Positions 32,035 to 41,590 of a stretch of DNA of 64,000 bases are shown one piece after another. The position numbers and the translations under genes are program-made. This DNA comes from Dactylonectria macrodidyma (lineage: Eukaryota; Ascomycota; Sordariomycetes; Hypocreales; Nectriaceae). The DNA is taken from the NCBI GenBank assembly GCA_020744425.1, contig JAGMUV010000059.1:1-64000 (forward strand), written 5' to 3'. Numbering within the stretch: position 1 is the stretch's first letter; every line of letters starts with the position of its first letter. The notes under the pieces are model-generated. The model made no database searches, was not told where the DNA came from, and saw only the letters and a list, made by a program, of their open reading frames with translations.

Positions 32035-33519
32035 ATGGACACGACCGCCGAGGAGATCCTGGTCGCGGGTGGGGATTCGGTGACCGCGACGCGTCGCTCG
32101 TCGAGACCCGTGAAACCAACCGCGAAAGCCCAAAAATTTTGGCAAGTAGCCTCAAGCCAGGCCGGGACATCGAAGAATGCCGGCACAAAGCAAGTGGCAG
32201 CAGGCGACAACGACTGGGAAAATGCGGACGAGGGACTGCAGGCTGTGGATGGCGCGGCCCGCAGCGATTCATCGCTAATGCAGATGATGCTCCAGACGAC
32301 GCTCCAGACGATGCTCCAGGAAACGTCGAGCCATCTCATGAACAAGCAGAAACAGATGCTGGAGAGACTCTGGGATGCTTTGGTGGAGAACCAGCAGAAA
32401 GCGACAAAGGTGATTAGCGAGCAGCTGGAGATGATCCGACAACTCCAGCAGGAGATACGAACGGTCAGGGCCGAGGCGGCTGACGTCCGGAAAAAGGCCG
32501 AGGAAACCAGAAGCATGCAGGAACAGATAGCACGTGAGATGAAACAGATGCGCGAGCAGCTGATTGAACAGCTCAGGCAGGTGAGGGAACAAGCGGCAGA
32601 AGAAACAAAGCAGTTGCGAGAGCAACTAGACGCGATGGCCAAAAGTATTCAGGCCAACAGCGCCCAGACGAGCCCGCACCCATCGTATGCAGACGTAGCC
32701 CGTACCCCGCCGTCAAGCCAGCCAAGCAACGTTCAAACGCTCTCGTCGATACAAACAACACCGTCCACGCTTACCGATACTCTCTTCTGCACTATCGACA
32801 CATCGCGTGTCAACGAGGAGGAGAAGGGCAAAGCGCAAGTAGGAGGAATTCGACAGGCCATTGAGGAGGAGATGCGAAAGAAGGAGGGCCGACAGGACTG
32901 GAGGTGTGCAGCTGTGGTGAGGAACGCAAAGAACGCAGACCGTATTAAGGTGATCTGCCGAGACGAGTCGGAGATGAAGCTCGTCAAGGAAGCGGCAGAG
33001 AAGACAGCAGTCAAGGGCGCAAGAGTCCTCAGGGACCAACTGTATCCGGTCAAAGTTGACGGCGCAAACAGGGCAGCGGTCCTGGACGCAGCTGGCAACG
33101 TGCTGCCAGGCACAGCGGAGGCGCTGGGAAAGGAGAACGGAGTGACGATTGCCAAGATGCAGTGGCTCAGCGACAAGGAGAATGGGAAATCCTACGGCTC
33201 GATGGTGATCTACGTTACGAAGGTGAGCGATGCGCAACGCTTGCGGGAAGAGAGATACTTTCACCTCGCTGGGGAGTCGGCCAGCACCAACGTTTTCGAG
33301 CGACGCCAAGGCCCAGTCCAATGCTACAACTGCTGGGAGCTTGGTCACAAAGCCTTCACCTGCAACAGACCCCAGCGATGCGGCAAATGTGCGGAAACGG
33401 GACACCGCCACACACAGTGCCAGGCGATCGAGCCGAAGTGCGTTCTCTGCAGAGGACCACACGAATCGCTCAGTCGCAACTGCCGAGTACGACAACTACA
33501 TGGCGGCAATGTGCACTAA
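32035..33519 (+). CDS. LINE ORF1 (gag-like, CCHC zinc knuckles)
   Basis: The 494-residue protein starts at MDTTAEEIL. Residues about 80-215 form a long coiled coil rich in Gln, Glu and Arg. The C-terminus carries three zinc knuckles: CYNCWELGHKAFTC, CGKCAETGHRHTQC and CVLCRGPHESLSRNC. Such proteins bind the element RNA and form the ribonucleoprotein particle. The stop overlaps the start of ORF2: the stop codon at 33517-33519 lies 15 bases after the ATG at 33500-33502, so ORF2 may be translated by reinitiation. The same N-terminus is repeated on the minus strand at 38036-37619. Confidence 0.93.
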   Translation: MDTTAEEILVAGGDSVTATRRSSRPVKPTAKAQKFWQVASSQAGTSKNAGTKQVAAGDNDWENADEGLQAVDGAARSDSSLMQMMLQTTLQTMLQETSSHLMNKQKQMLERLWDALVENQQKATKVISEQLEMIRQLQQEIRTVRAEAADVRKKAEETRSMQEQIAREMKQMREQLIEQLRQVREQAAEETKQLREQLDAMAKSIQANSAQTSPHPSYADVARTPPSSQPSNVQTLSSIQTTPSTLTDTLFCTIDTSRVNEEEKGKAQVGGIRQAIEEEMRKKEGRQDWRCAAVVRNAKNADRIKVICRDESEMKLVKEAAEKTAVKGARVLRDQLYPVKVDGANRAAVLDAAGNVLPGTAEALGKENGVTIAKMQWLSDKENGKSYGSMVIYVTKVSDAQRLREERYFHLAGESASTNVFERRQGPVQCYNCWELGHKAFTCNRPQRCGKCAETGHRHTQCQAIEPKCVLCRGPHESLSRNCRVRQLHGGNVH

Positions 33520-36500
33520 CCTCCAGATCCTCCAGCTTAACGTGGGGAAGAGGGATGCGGTGCAATTGAGCATGATGAACGACGGAGACTTGCGGGACTA
33601 CGCGGTACTGGCAGTAGCCGAACCATACGCATTGAACATGGACGGTACGGTGGTGACAGCACCGAACAACCACAGAAACTGGACGAGATTGATACCGACG
33701 AAGAAACACGAGATGCGATGGCCGATCCGCAGCATGCTCTGGATCCGCAGGGATCTAGAGGCGGAACAGGTGCCGATACCGTCAGCCGACCTGACGGGAG
33801 CAATAATACGACTGCCCGACCGGGACGTCCTGGTGGTATCGGTGTATGTGGAAGGGAATAATGAGAATGTTCTACGCACGGCAACGGTGCAACTGCACAG
33901 GGCGATAACGGGTTTCCGCAACAACACAGGGAAAAGAACGGACGTGATCTTGGCAGGCGACTTCAACCGCCACGACCAACTATGGGGAGGTGACGAGGTG
34001 ACGGGCGGACGCCAAGGGGAGGCAGATCCAATCATCGACCTCATGGACGAGCATGGCCTCCTCAGCCTCCTTCCCAGGGGAACGAAAACCTGGGAGAGGA
34101 GTGGTGCGGAGAGCACGATCGACCTGATGCTTGCGTCGTCTGAACTGGCTGAAGAGATGGTCCACTGCGGCATACACCAGACCGAACACGGGTCGGACCA
34201 CAGGGCAATCCGGACAGAGTTTGACCTCACAACGCCGCAGAGGACAGCTGGTCCTGGACTTCTCTTCAAGAACGCACCGTGGAATGCGATCAAGGAGAGG
34301 GTGAAGGACCAACTAGCACCACTTCCGTGGGATGGCGGAGTTCAGGCACAGACGGACAGGTTGATGGAGGCAGTCCTCGGTGCAATCCACGCACTGGTTC
34401 CTCGGGCGAAGCCATCACCATACGCAAAGAGATGGTGGACAACAGACCTCACCCGACTCCGGAAAGCCTACACGTACTGGAGGAACCTGGCAAGGGCACA
34501 GCGCCGCGCAGGCCATAGGCAGGACAACCTAGAAAGCAGAGCGAGGGTAGCAGGCAAAGAGTACCACGACACCATCAGAAGACAGAAGAGGGCCCACTGG
34601 GAGGACTTCCTCGCAGACGGGACCAACATCTGGCAGGCGGCCAAATACCTTAAACCTGGTGGCGACATGGTCGGCGACAAAATCCCCCGGCTGAAAAGGG
34701 CGGACGGGACGACAACGCAGGATAAAGCGGAACAGGCAGAAGAACTGCTGACGACATTCTTCCCGCCGCTACCAGCAACCATCGAAGACGAAGGTCCACG
34801 ACCGCGGCGGAGGGAAGTGGCAATGCCGGATTTGACGTTGGAGGAGGTGGAAGAAAAAGTCATGGCAGCCAAGGCGTGGAAAGCACCCGGAGAAGACGGC
34901 GTGCCGGCGATGGTGTGGAAGCAACTGTGGCCGGTGGTCAAGGAACGCGTGATGCATCTGTTCCGCACCTCACTGGATGAAGGACAGCTACCAGACCAGT
35001 GGAGAAGCGCAAAGATCATCCCGCTCAAGAAGCCGGACAAGGGCGATTACGCACTCGCAAAGGCATGGAGACCAATCTCGCTGCTGTCGACGCTGGGAAA
35101 GATCCTCGAGGCGGTAGTGGCGGACAGGATCTCATACGCCGCCGAGACGTTCGGGCTCCTGCCCACAAACCACTTTGGGGCAAGGAAGCGGGGGTCGGCA
35201 GAGCAGGCTCTGCTGCTCTTCCAAGAACAAGTGTACAAAGCATGGCGGAACCGCAAGGTGGTCAGCCTGGCCAGCTTCGACATCAAAGGCGCGTACAACG
35301 GCGTGTTCGATGACAGACTGCTACAGAGGCTGGAAGCAAGAGGTATCCCCAAGAAGCTGGTGCAATGGATAAGCGCGTTCTGCTCCAATCGCACGGCCAG
35401 CATCGTGGTGAACGACTACACGTCAGAGCAACGGGAGCTGCCGCAAGCCGGCCTTCCCCAAGGATCGCCGCTTTCGCCAGTGCTTTTCCTGTTCTTCAAC
35501 GCAGACCTTGTGCAAAGCAAGATTAACTCGAAAGGCGGATCGATGGCGTTTGTCGACGACTACTCGGCCTGGGTCACGGGGCCGACAGCGGAGGCGAACA
35601 GGGACGGCATACAAGCCATCATTGACCGGGCACTGGCGTGGGGGAAACGCAGTGGAGCGACGTTTGAGCATGACAAGACAGCAATTGTCCACTTCACGCG
35701 CGTAGCTGAACGCACCAGCGAGGCGCCGTTCACGATCAATGGAGAGGAAGTCAAGCCAAAGACGAAGGCCAAACTCTTAGGGGTAATCATGGACACGGAG
35801 CTCAGGTTCAAGGAACACATGGCCAAGGCCGCCACAAAAGGTCTCTTGGCAGCCATGTGTCTAAGGAGACTCAGGATGCTGCCACCACAAGCTGCCAGAC
35901 AACTCTTCGTCGCAACCGTGGCCCCAGCCATGGACTACGCGTCTGTCGTATGGGCGCATGCGCGCGGCGAAAGGGAATTGAAAGAGTTCAACAGGGCACA
36001 GAAAATAGGAGCGCGGGCCATCACGGGAGCCTTCCAGACGGTGGCGAGGGCAGTAGCTGAAGCGGAAGCCAACATCCAAACAGTACACGAGCGACATGCT
36101 CTGGCTGGAATGAAGTTGTACATCAATATGCACACGCTGCCAAAGAAGCACCCGCTAGCGACACTCAAAGTATCAGTGAGTCGAAGGTACATCTCGCCGA
36201 TGAAGAGACTGGCGCTTGCCCTCGGCGAGAGCGGAATCGGGCGGATGGAAACAATCGAAGCCTATGCAGCACCGCCGTGGCACGCCCGCGTGTCGCTGGT
36301 GTGTGAGGCAGATCGGAAGGTGGCGATAGCGGCAGCCAACAGTGTCGAAGACATCACCATCGCGACCAGCGCTTCCGACAGAGGAGGAATGACGGGCATG
36401 GGAGGCATCATCAGCCACAAAGCAGCAGGGCGAGAGAATAGGGTCATGGCCAGGTACTCGGTCACTCTCGGCTCGCGAGACGACCAGAACCCCTACACAG

Positions 36501-37270
36501 CCGAGCTAGGGGCGATAGCAATGGCATTGCGATGTATGCCTGACGGATTACGGGACCGAAGGCTTACCATACTGTCAAGCGGCCAGTCAGCACTGAAGGC
36601 GATCGCGCGACCACGACAACAATCGGGACAGTGCGCCATCCGAGAAATCTACAACCACATCCGACGGCTAAGAAAAGGCAACAACAGGGTCAAGATGATT
36701 TGGGTACCCTCTCGGGATGATGCGTTCCCCTTGGGGCCCAAGGCGAAGAGACAGGCCCAGAGAGCAACTGAATCGGGGCGCATGCCAGAGACACAGCCGT
36801 ACCAAGCCCGATCGACGCGGATAAGACTAGCGAGAGAGCAGCTACAACAGCACCAGACACTACCGGACAGAGTGGGCGGCTTCTCCAAGAGGGTTGACAA
36901 AGCGCTACCAGGAAAACACACAAAGGTGCTGTACGACGGACTGAAGAGGCGCGAAGCAGACACGCTTTCGCAGTTGCGCACGGGAATGGCGAGGATTAAC
37001 AGCTACCTGTCGAGGATCGGTGCAGTGGAATCAGACCTGTGCGACTGTGGAAGGGCAGTCGAGACGATGGAACATTTTCTCTTTCGATGCACCAAGTGGG
37101 ACGCACAACGCGAAGGCATAAGACAAATCAGGCAAAGCGAGATAGGAAACCTATCGTTCTTTTTGGGAGGAAAGTCGGCATTGGACGGACCGAAGTGGTC
37201 ACCTAACCTACAGGCGGTGCGAGCAACGATCAAATTTGCGATGAAGACAGGAAGGTTGGGAGTGAAGTAG
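33500..37270 (+). CDS. LINE ORF2: endonuclease, reverse transcriptase, RNase H-like
   Basis: From the ATG at 33500 (MAAMCTNLQILQLNVG) the frame gives 1,256 residues; it is also open upstream to 33230 inside ORF1. The N-terminal 230 residues are an APE-type endonuclease (LQLNVGK, GDFNRHDQLWGG, GSDHRAI). The reverse transcriptase carries WRPISLLSTLGKILE, FDIKGAYNGV, GLPQGSPLSPVLF and the catalytic FVDDYSAW. An RNase H-like region follows (GGMTGMGGI, YTAELGAIAMAL), in which the usual central Asp appears as SSGQSAL, so its activity is doubtful. The C-terminus has a CDCG...H..F.C zinc motif. It copies the element RNA into a nicked target. No stop or frameshift is seen. Confidence 0.94.
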   Translation: MAAMCTNLQILQLNVGKRDAVQLSMMNDGDLRDYAVLAVAEPYALNMDGTVVTAPNNHRNWTRLIPTKKHEMRWPIRSMLWIRRDLEAEQVPIPSADLTGAIIRLPDRDVLVVSVYVEGNNENVLRTATVQLHRAITGFRNNTGKRTDVILAGDFNRHDQLWGGDEVTGGRQGEADPIIDLMDEHGLLSLLPRGTKTWERSGAESTIDLMLASSELAEEMVHCGIHQTEHGSDHRAIRTEFDLTTPQRTAGPGLLFKNAPWNAIKERVKDQLAPLPWDGGVQAQTDRLMEAVLGAIHALVPRAKPSPYAKRWWTTDLTRLRKAYTYWRNLARAQRRAGHRQDNLESRARVAGKEYHDTIRRQKRAHWEDFLADGTNIWQAAKYLKPGGDMVGDKIPRLKRADGTTTQDKAEQAEELLTTFFPPLPATIEDEGPRPRRREVAMPDLTLEEVEEKVMAAKAWKAPGEDGVPAMVWKQLWPVVKERVMHLFRTSLDEGQLPDQWRSAKIIPLKKPDKGDYALAKAWRPISLLSTLGKILEAVVADRISYAAETFGLLPTNHFGARKRGSAEQALLLFQEQVYKAWRNRKVVSLASFDIKGAYNGVFDDRLLQRLEARGIPKKLVQWISAFCSNRTASIVVNDYTSEQRELPQAGLPQGSPLSPVLFLFFNADLVQSKINSKGGSMAFVDDYSAWVTGPTAEANRDGIQAIIDRALAWGKRSGATFEHDKTAIVHFTRVAERTSEAPFTINGEEVKPKTKAKLLGVIMDTELRFKEHMAKAATKGLLAAMCLRRLRMLPPQAARQLFVATVAPAMDYASVVWAHARGERELKEFNRAQKIGARAITGAFQTVARAVAEAEANIQTVHERHALAGMKLYINMHTLPKKHPLATLKVSVSRRYISPMKRLALALGESGIGRMETIEAYAAPPWHARVSLVCEADRKVAIAAANSVEDITIATSASDRGGMTGMGGIISHKAAGRENRVMARYSVTLGSRDDQNPYTAELGAIAMALRCMPDGLRDRRLTILSSGQSALKAIARPRQQSGQCAIREIYNHIRRLRKGNNRVKMIWVPSRDDAFPLGPKAKRQAQRATESGRMPETQPYQARSTRIRLAREQLQQHQTLPDRVGGFSKRVDKALPGKHTKVLYDGLKRREADTLSQLRTGMARINSYLSRIGAVESDLCDCGRAVETMEHFLFRCTKWDAQREGIRQIRQSEIGNLSFFLGGKSALDGPKWSPNLQAVRATIKFAMKTGRLGVK

Positions 37271-37618
37271 GAGAATGGGACATACTAACAGCCGGAACCA
37301 GGAAACAGTGGCACAATACTAACACAATACAGCCTCATTTTGACAGACCACGCTTCAGCTGCTGAGGATAGGATGCTGAACACTTGGAGAAATTGGCCTT
37401 CAAGCAGGCCTGTCAGAGAGAGTCAAGCGAGGCCAAACGAAAGCGATCCAGGGAGAGAAAGTGGGGCTTTACTTGTGGTCAGGATTGAAGGTGGCAGAAA
37501 TGTAAATAGCATAGCGTGTTCCATGGCCCTATGAGATCCGTTCTCCCGGGCGTAATAAATCTACTACTACTACTATTACTTACTTACTTGGTTACTTACT
37601 TGCAATTACTTTACTTAT

Positions 37619-38090
37619 GTCGAACGCTGGTCGGATCATCTCCAGCTGGTCGCTCACCATCTTCGTCGCCGATCCCTGGTTCTCCAGCAACGCATCCCAG
37701 AGCCTCTGCAGCATCTTCTTCTGTTCGCTCATTATATGGGGTCGACGTTTCCTGGAGCATCGTCCGGAGCATCATCTGGATTAGCGGCTCGTTGCCGCTC
37801 ACCGCGCTCTCCATGGTCTGCGATCCCTCCACCGCATTGCCATGATCGTTGTCACCTGCTGCCATTTGCTCTGCGCCAGCATTCTTTGACGTTCCGGCCT
37901 TGCTTGAGGCTGCCTGTACACTTTTCTGGGCTTTCGCGGTCGGTTTCACGGCTCTCGACGAGCGACGCGTCGCGGCCACCGAATCCCCACCCTCGACCAG
38001 GATCTCCTCGACGGTCGCGTCCATCTCGCGATGCAACGCTCACAGCAGCGCCAGGCCCTTCTTTCGCCTGTAAAGAGTGTAAAGAGTGTC
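37619..38090 (-). pseudogene. Inverted 5' fragment of a second Tad-like LINE
   Basis: On the minus strand, from 38090 down, the sequence has the same TTTACACTC leader, then MDATVEEILVEGGDSVAATRR matching ORF1 of the complete copy. It continues, with in-frame differences and a frame change after the MLQET block, to about the EQLEMI position, where it abuts the 3' tail of the plus-strand copy at 37618. About 470 bases of 5' sequence remain. It is diverged from the complete copy at many positions, so it belongs to a different insertion. Confidence 0.85.

Positions 38091-38160
<70 letters not shown>
38090..38160. repeat. (GTA)n microsatellite, about 23 units
   Basis: This is a pure trinucleotide tract. 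On the minus strand it reads (CTA)n and stands immediately before the 5' end of the inverted LINE fragment. The complete LINE's own 3' tail also contains CTACTACTACTA (37560-37575), so the tract may be the tail of a lost LINE or a shared target motif. Confidence 0.95.
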
Positions 38161-38502
38161 ACCAGCTAGCTTAAATATAAATAGCTAGCAGCTAATTAAT
38201 TACCTTCTATTAATATTACTTTTAATAGCAAGCTATAACTAGGCGCCTAAGTGCCCACAGCTTTCGCTCGTCCTTGGGGGTATATGCCACGCCCACCGAG
38301 TCCACCCATCTATTATCGTTCCCCGGCTGCTCTTTGCAGGGATGAAGCCATCGAGAAAGACGCTCGCTGCCAAATCAACGCCGACCCAAGCTCTTATCGT
38401 ATACATCAAGACCTGCTTGCATCCTCAGATATACTACCGCTGGAGCAAGTCTCCTAGCTCCGTCTCCCGGACAAGCCGGCTATACACCCTAAGCTTCCCA
38501 AC
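38161..38502. other. Spacer, no supported gene
   Basis: A 68-codon plus-strand frame (38251-38457) has no resemblance to known families. The rest is the 3' flank of the coiled-coil gene. Confidence 0.4.
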
Positions 38503-40965
38503 TCAACGGCCATTGTGAATCAACACTGCGTTCCCATTAGGCGCCTTGCGTTTTTTCACGCCGCCCTCATCCTCTCGACCCTCTTTGTTCTCTAGCGCGT
38601 CCAGTCGACCTGAAAGCGCCCTCATTTGATTACTGAGATTAAGTCCTGTAGGGGTCGTCGCGTTGATATGCGCCACAATGTCGTTGTACATCCGTCTCGT
38701 GTTGAACGCATTCACCCAAGAGCTCAAGTGCATGATCTGCATCTGATGGCCTTCGTATCCTTTTCTGAGCTCGTCACGAAGCTCCTCCATCTGTGTAGTC
38801 AGGGTTGAGAGGGTATTTCTGTGCCCCTCAACTTCCTGGCTTTGCTGATAAATCTGGGCCGACATGTGCTGGTTTCGTTTTGCCTGAGCTACATTGGCCA
38901 CTTCGCATGCTCTCCGGAATGACAAGGCACTGTCCATCGACGAATTGACCCCATCGGCTTCTTTCTGGAGTGACGAAACCCTGTCAGACAGAGCGCTGAG
39001 CTCTTCATCTGCCTTCCCTCTAGCAGCTCTCTCTTTGTCGATGAATCCGCCGAAGTGGTTAGCCATGACATCTAAGCGAGTGCTGAACATCTCCTGCAAT
39101 CTTTTTGCTGTAACAGCTAGCTCCTGCTTTAATATCTCGCGGACTTTGTCTTCCGTCATGGCGTTGGAGTGACTCTTGGCAGTATCGCTTAGCAGCATTT
39201 CTGCCGCACTCGCGAGTTCCGGCTTCAACATTTCGCGGACCTTTTCTTCTATCATGACGTGAGACTCACTGCTTGCAGTCTTCTTGAGTAACTGTTCTAC
39301 TGCGTTTGCAAGTTCCGGCCTCAGCACTTCGCGGACTCTTTCTTCCATCATTGGCTTCGGATGTGTCAGTTTCTGCATTGCGGTGGCGAGTTCCGATTTC
39401 AACATGTCGTACACTTGTTCCTTGGTCATGAAATCAGCGGTGCGGGCATCGTCCTCTTTCAGACGTTTCTGGATGGCCGGCACGTCATCAAGCAGAGGTT
39501 TTAGCCCGTCAAGAGGAATTTCTGATACAAGTGATTGTAACGAGGACAAATGTGCCACCATTTTGTCCAGCATAGTCTTCTGGTCTGAGATGCGTCTTGC
39601 GTGATCCGAAACCGAAGTATTCAAGTGCGATATGTCAAGAATTTTCTTCTCTATTTGACGACTTGACTTCCTCAGCTCCTCAAATTGGCCTGAAAACTGC
39701 TCATCATACTTTGTAATGCTCGAGAGTGCAGAGTTCATTTTGATGCTGAAGGTTGCGATTTTGTCATTTTGTGACCTGACAACGTCGTTGAATTGAGCTT
39801 CAGATACACCAGGCTCAGCTTTGGGTGGAAGCTTGAGGTCGGATTGAGGTTGAGACATGGGTTGATACTTGGTGTTCAAGTCGGCGAACTTTTTATTTAC
39901 CTGCTCGTTCATTGCTGTTAATTGTATGCTTGCGGTAGCGAGATCGGTCACGCTCTTCTGTTCCAGGGTCTTGAATTTGTCTTGCAATTGCTGGATTTCC
40001 CTGGTCATTTCGTTTTGACTCTTTTTCAGATTTGTGTTCTCAAGTTGGAGGCTTTCTTTTTCTTGGCGAGTAGCTTCAAACTGATCCTTCAGATCCTGTA
40101 AATCACTGTCAAACTTTCGTTTGAATTCATTGATCTTCTGATCTAGGTGAAGAGTGAGGGATTCAGAGGCGAACGTTGCTGGCTGTTTCGGGCTTTTCTC
40201 ACGATCTGGGGGTTGGCTTTTGGTTGCCTCGCCCTTAGCTGGGTCCGGCTGAGAGTGTTTTTGGCCAGCTAGATTCGACAGCACTTGGCTTGTAGACAAC
40301 TGGCCAAACTGGGACTGTAGCTGCTCATCTACTTTCTTGATCGAATCGTTGCACATGGCCACATCACTCGTGGCCTTCTTTGTCTGTTCCTGGAACATAA
40401 CCGAGACAGACGGAAAGTCCACATGTCTGACAGCCGATCGCGCATGGTCGTCTCGCAACTTCGCCAGTCTCTTTTCTGCCGCCTCTTTCTTCTGCATCCA
40501 AGAAACCCTCTCACATACCAGCTTCGTGAGAGGATTGATGACGGCTTTTTTGGTGGCACCTCGGAGGCCCGGCTTGGTTGTTTCCTGTATTTCCGGCCCT
40601 GCCTGTCCCGCAACATTGCCAAACTTTGAGAGTGTCCCCCACGGTGGTCTTGGTCCACTACTGAAGGATTTATTTGACAGCCCGAGGGGTGCATTTGAGG
40701 GCACGTCCCTGTCGCGACCTCGATCTCGATCCCGCGAACTACCAGAAGTACGATCTCGCGACCCACCTCGATCTCGTCGAAAGTTTGAGCTTCGACGGGG
40801 AAATGAATCATGTGGGGAGCTTCGACCATGAATTGGGCTGCGGCCTTCGTAGGGTCGTTCGCGTTCTTCGCGGCGATCGTCACAGCGGTCGTCACGTCGG
40901 TCGTAGCCTCGGTCGCTAGAATCGAGTCGACGGGGAAGTTCGGGGCGCCTATTCTGGCCTGCCAT
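38503..40965 (-). CDS. Large coiled-coil protein with internal repeats (unknown)
   Basis: The single-exon frame gives 820 residues from the ATG of MAGQNRRPEL. The first 110 residues are Arg/Asp/Ser-rich (DRRDDRCDDRREERERP, RDRDRGRDRD) and resemble RNA-associated low-complexity tails. Most of the rest is predicted coiled coil. Around residues 515-640 there are about four related units of roughly 34 residues with the pattern [T/M].E.VRE.L[K/R].ELA.A...LL, separated by Ser/Thr-rich linkers. The C-terminus ends in a basic KKRKAP, a possible nuclear signal. No enzymatic domain is recognised. The frame is long and clean, so it is a real gene, but I cannot give a function; a structural or scaffold role is inference. 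Confidence 0.8.
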   Translation of the reverse strand: MAGQNRRPELPRRLDSSDRGYDRRDDRCDDRREERERPYEGRSPIHGRSSPHDSFPRRSSNFRRDRGGSRDRTSGSSRDRDRGRDRDVPSNAPLGLSNKSFSSGPRPPWGTLSKFGNVAGQAGPEIQETTKPGLRGATKKAVINPLTKLVCERVSWMQKKEAAEKRLAKLRDDHARSAVRHVDFPSVSVMFQEQTKKATSDVAMCNDSIKKVDEQLQSQFGQLSTSQVLSNLAGQKHSQPDPAKGEATKSQPPDREKSPKQPATFASESLTLHLDQKINEFKRKFDSDLQDLKDQFEATRQEKESLQLENTNLKKSQNEMTREIQQLQDKFKTLEQKSVTDLATASIQLTAMNEQVNKKFADLNTKYQPMSQPQSDLKLPPKAEPGVSEAQFNDVVRSQNDKIATFSIKMNSALSSITKYDEQFSGQFEELRKSSRQIEKKILDISHLNTSVSDHARRISDQKTMLDKMVAHLSSLQSLVSEIPLDGLKPLLDDVPAIQKRLKEDDARTADFMTKEQVYDMLKSELATAMQKLTHPKPMMEERVREVLRPELANAVEQLLKKTASSESHVMIEEKVREMLKPELASAAEMLLSDTAKSHSNAMTEDKVREILKQELAVTAKRLQEMFSTRLDVMANHFGGFIDKERAARGKADEELSALSDRVSSLQKEADGVNSSMDSALSFRRACEVANVAQAKRNQHMSAQIYQQSQEVEGHRNTLSTLTTQMEELRDELRKGYEGHQMQIMHLSSWVNAFNTRRMYNDIVAHINATTPTGLNLSNQMRALSGRLDALENKEGREDEGGVKKRKAPNGNAVLIHNGR

Positions 40966-41283
40966 CACGGCACTGGAAGCACAGGTGGACGGGAAAGCAT
41001 GCGCAACTGAGGGGTGCTGTGAGACGAGGGATGGAGTACTAGACCAGCCCTGGGTCCAATGCCATCAAGAGTGCGTGGGCAAGGGCAGAACCAGCTGTAC
41101 CTGGTCCAAGTCTACGACCTATGGCCTTGAGACTGCTGTGATCTTTGGGGCGACTGAGCGGGCAAGCTCAACTAGACCATTCAGACGAAGTGAAAGTCTG
41201 CAATGCCCGCGGTGGAAGAAGTGGCGATGGAAGGAAGGAATGTGCAGAATGCGACAAAGATGGCGTTAGGGGCGTGAGAGGGG
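40966..41283. other. Promoter side of the coiled-coil gene, no gene
   Basis: A 94-codon plus-strand frame (40985-41269) shows no family resemblance and lies in the region that must serve as 5' flank of the minus-strand gene. Confidence 0.45.
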
Positions 41284-41547
41284 AGAGGGGGAAACTTGAA
41301 ATGCGCTAGCCCGATCAGGAAAGTGTAACGCTCCCCTAGTCCAGAAATGGAAAATGTAACGCTCAAGCAAATGATGGCCGTCGAGGATTCTACTTTGACC
41401 ACGACCTGCAACAGCAACATGGACGTAATGGCCGAAATGAATGTGTTGACATATTAGCGTTATAAATATATATTCAATAAATCTACAAAAGACTGGAAAC
41501 TCATGTTGTGGTGCTGAAAACCTAAGTCGCAATTGCCTACTAGAGTG
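41284..41547 (-). repeat. Upstream fragment of family X (copy X2)
   Basis: Read on the minus strand, this 264-base stretch is nearly the same as 29189-29455 and ends where the shared upstream sequence would lead into coding DNA. It includes the two GCGTTACA[C/T]TTTCC motifs and the AT-rich stretch tattgaatatatattta. No coding part is attached; the sequence diverges at 41283. It is the left flank of the divergent gene pair. Confidence 0.82.
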
Positions 41548-41590
41548 ACGGCCCTGGAGCCAAAGAACTTTGTAATTCTCTGTCGTGCAA

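Larger units (their letters stand above)
31945..37618 (+). mobile_element. Tad-like non-LTR retrotransposon (LINE), apparently full length
   Basis: The element begins with short tandem repeats of TTTACACTC (about 31950-31985), then a 5' leader, a gag-like ORF1 (32035-33519) and a pol ORF2 (33500-37270), then a 3' UTR ending in a CTA/TTAC-rich simple-repeat tail (37558 to about 37618). This is the Tad clade layout: endonuclease, reverse transcriptase and an RNase H-like region in ORF2. Both frames are uninterrupted. The 5' boundary is inferred from the alignment with the inverted fragment at 37619-38090. No target-site duplication was identified. Confidence 0.9.

Noticed and set aside
31812..33495. 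Minus-strand open frames of 276 and 260 codons over LINE ORF1
   Set aside because: They are antisense shadows of the coiled-coil and zinc-knuckle coding sequence, Cys/Ser-rich by reverse complement, with no resemblance to any family.
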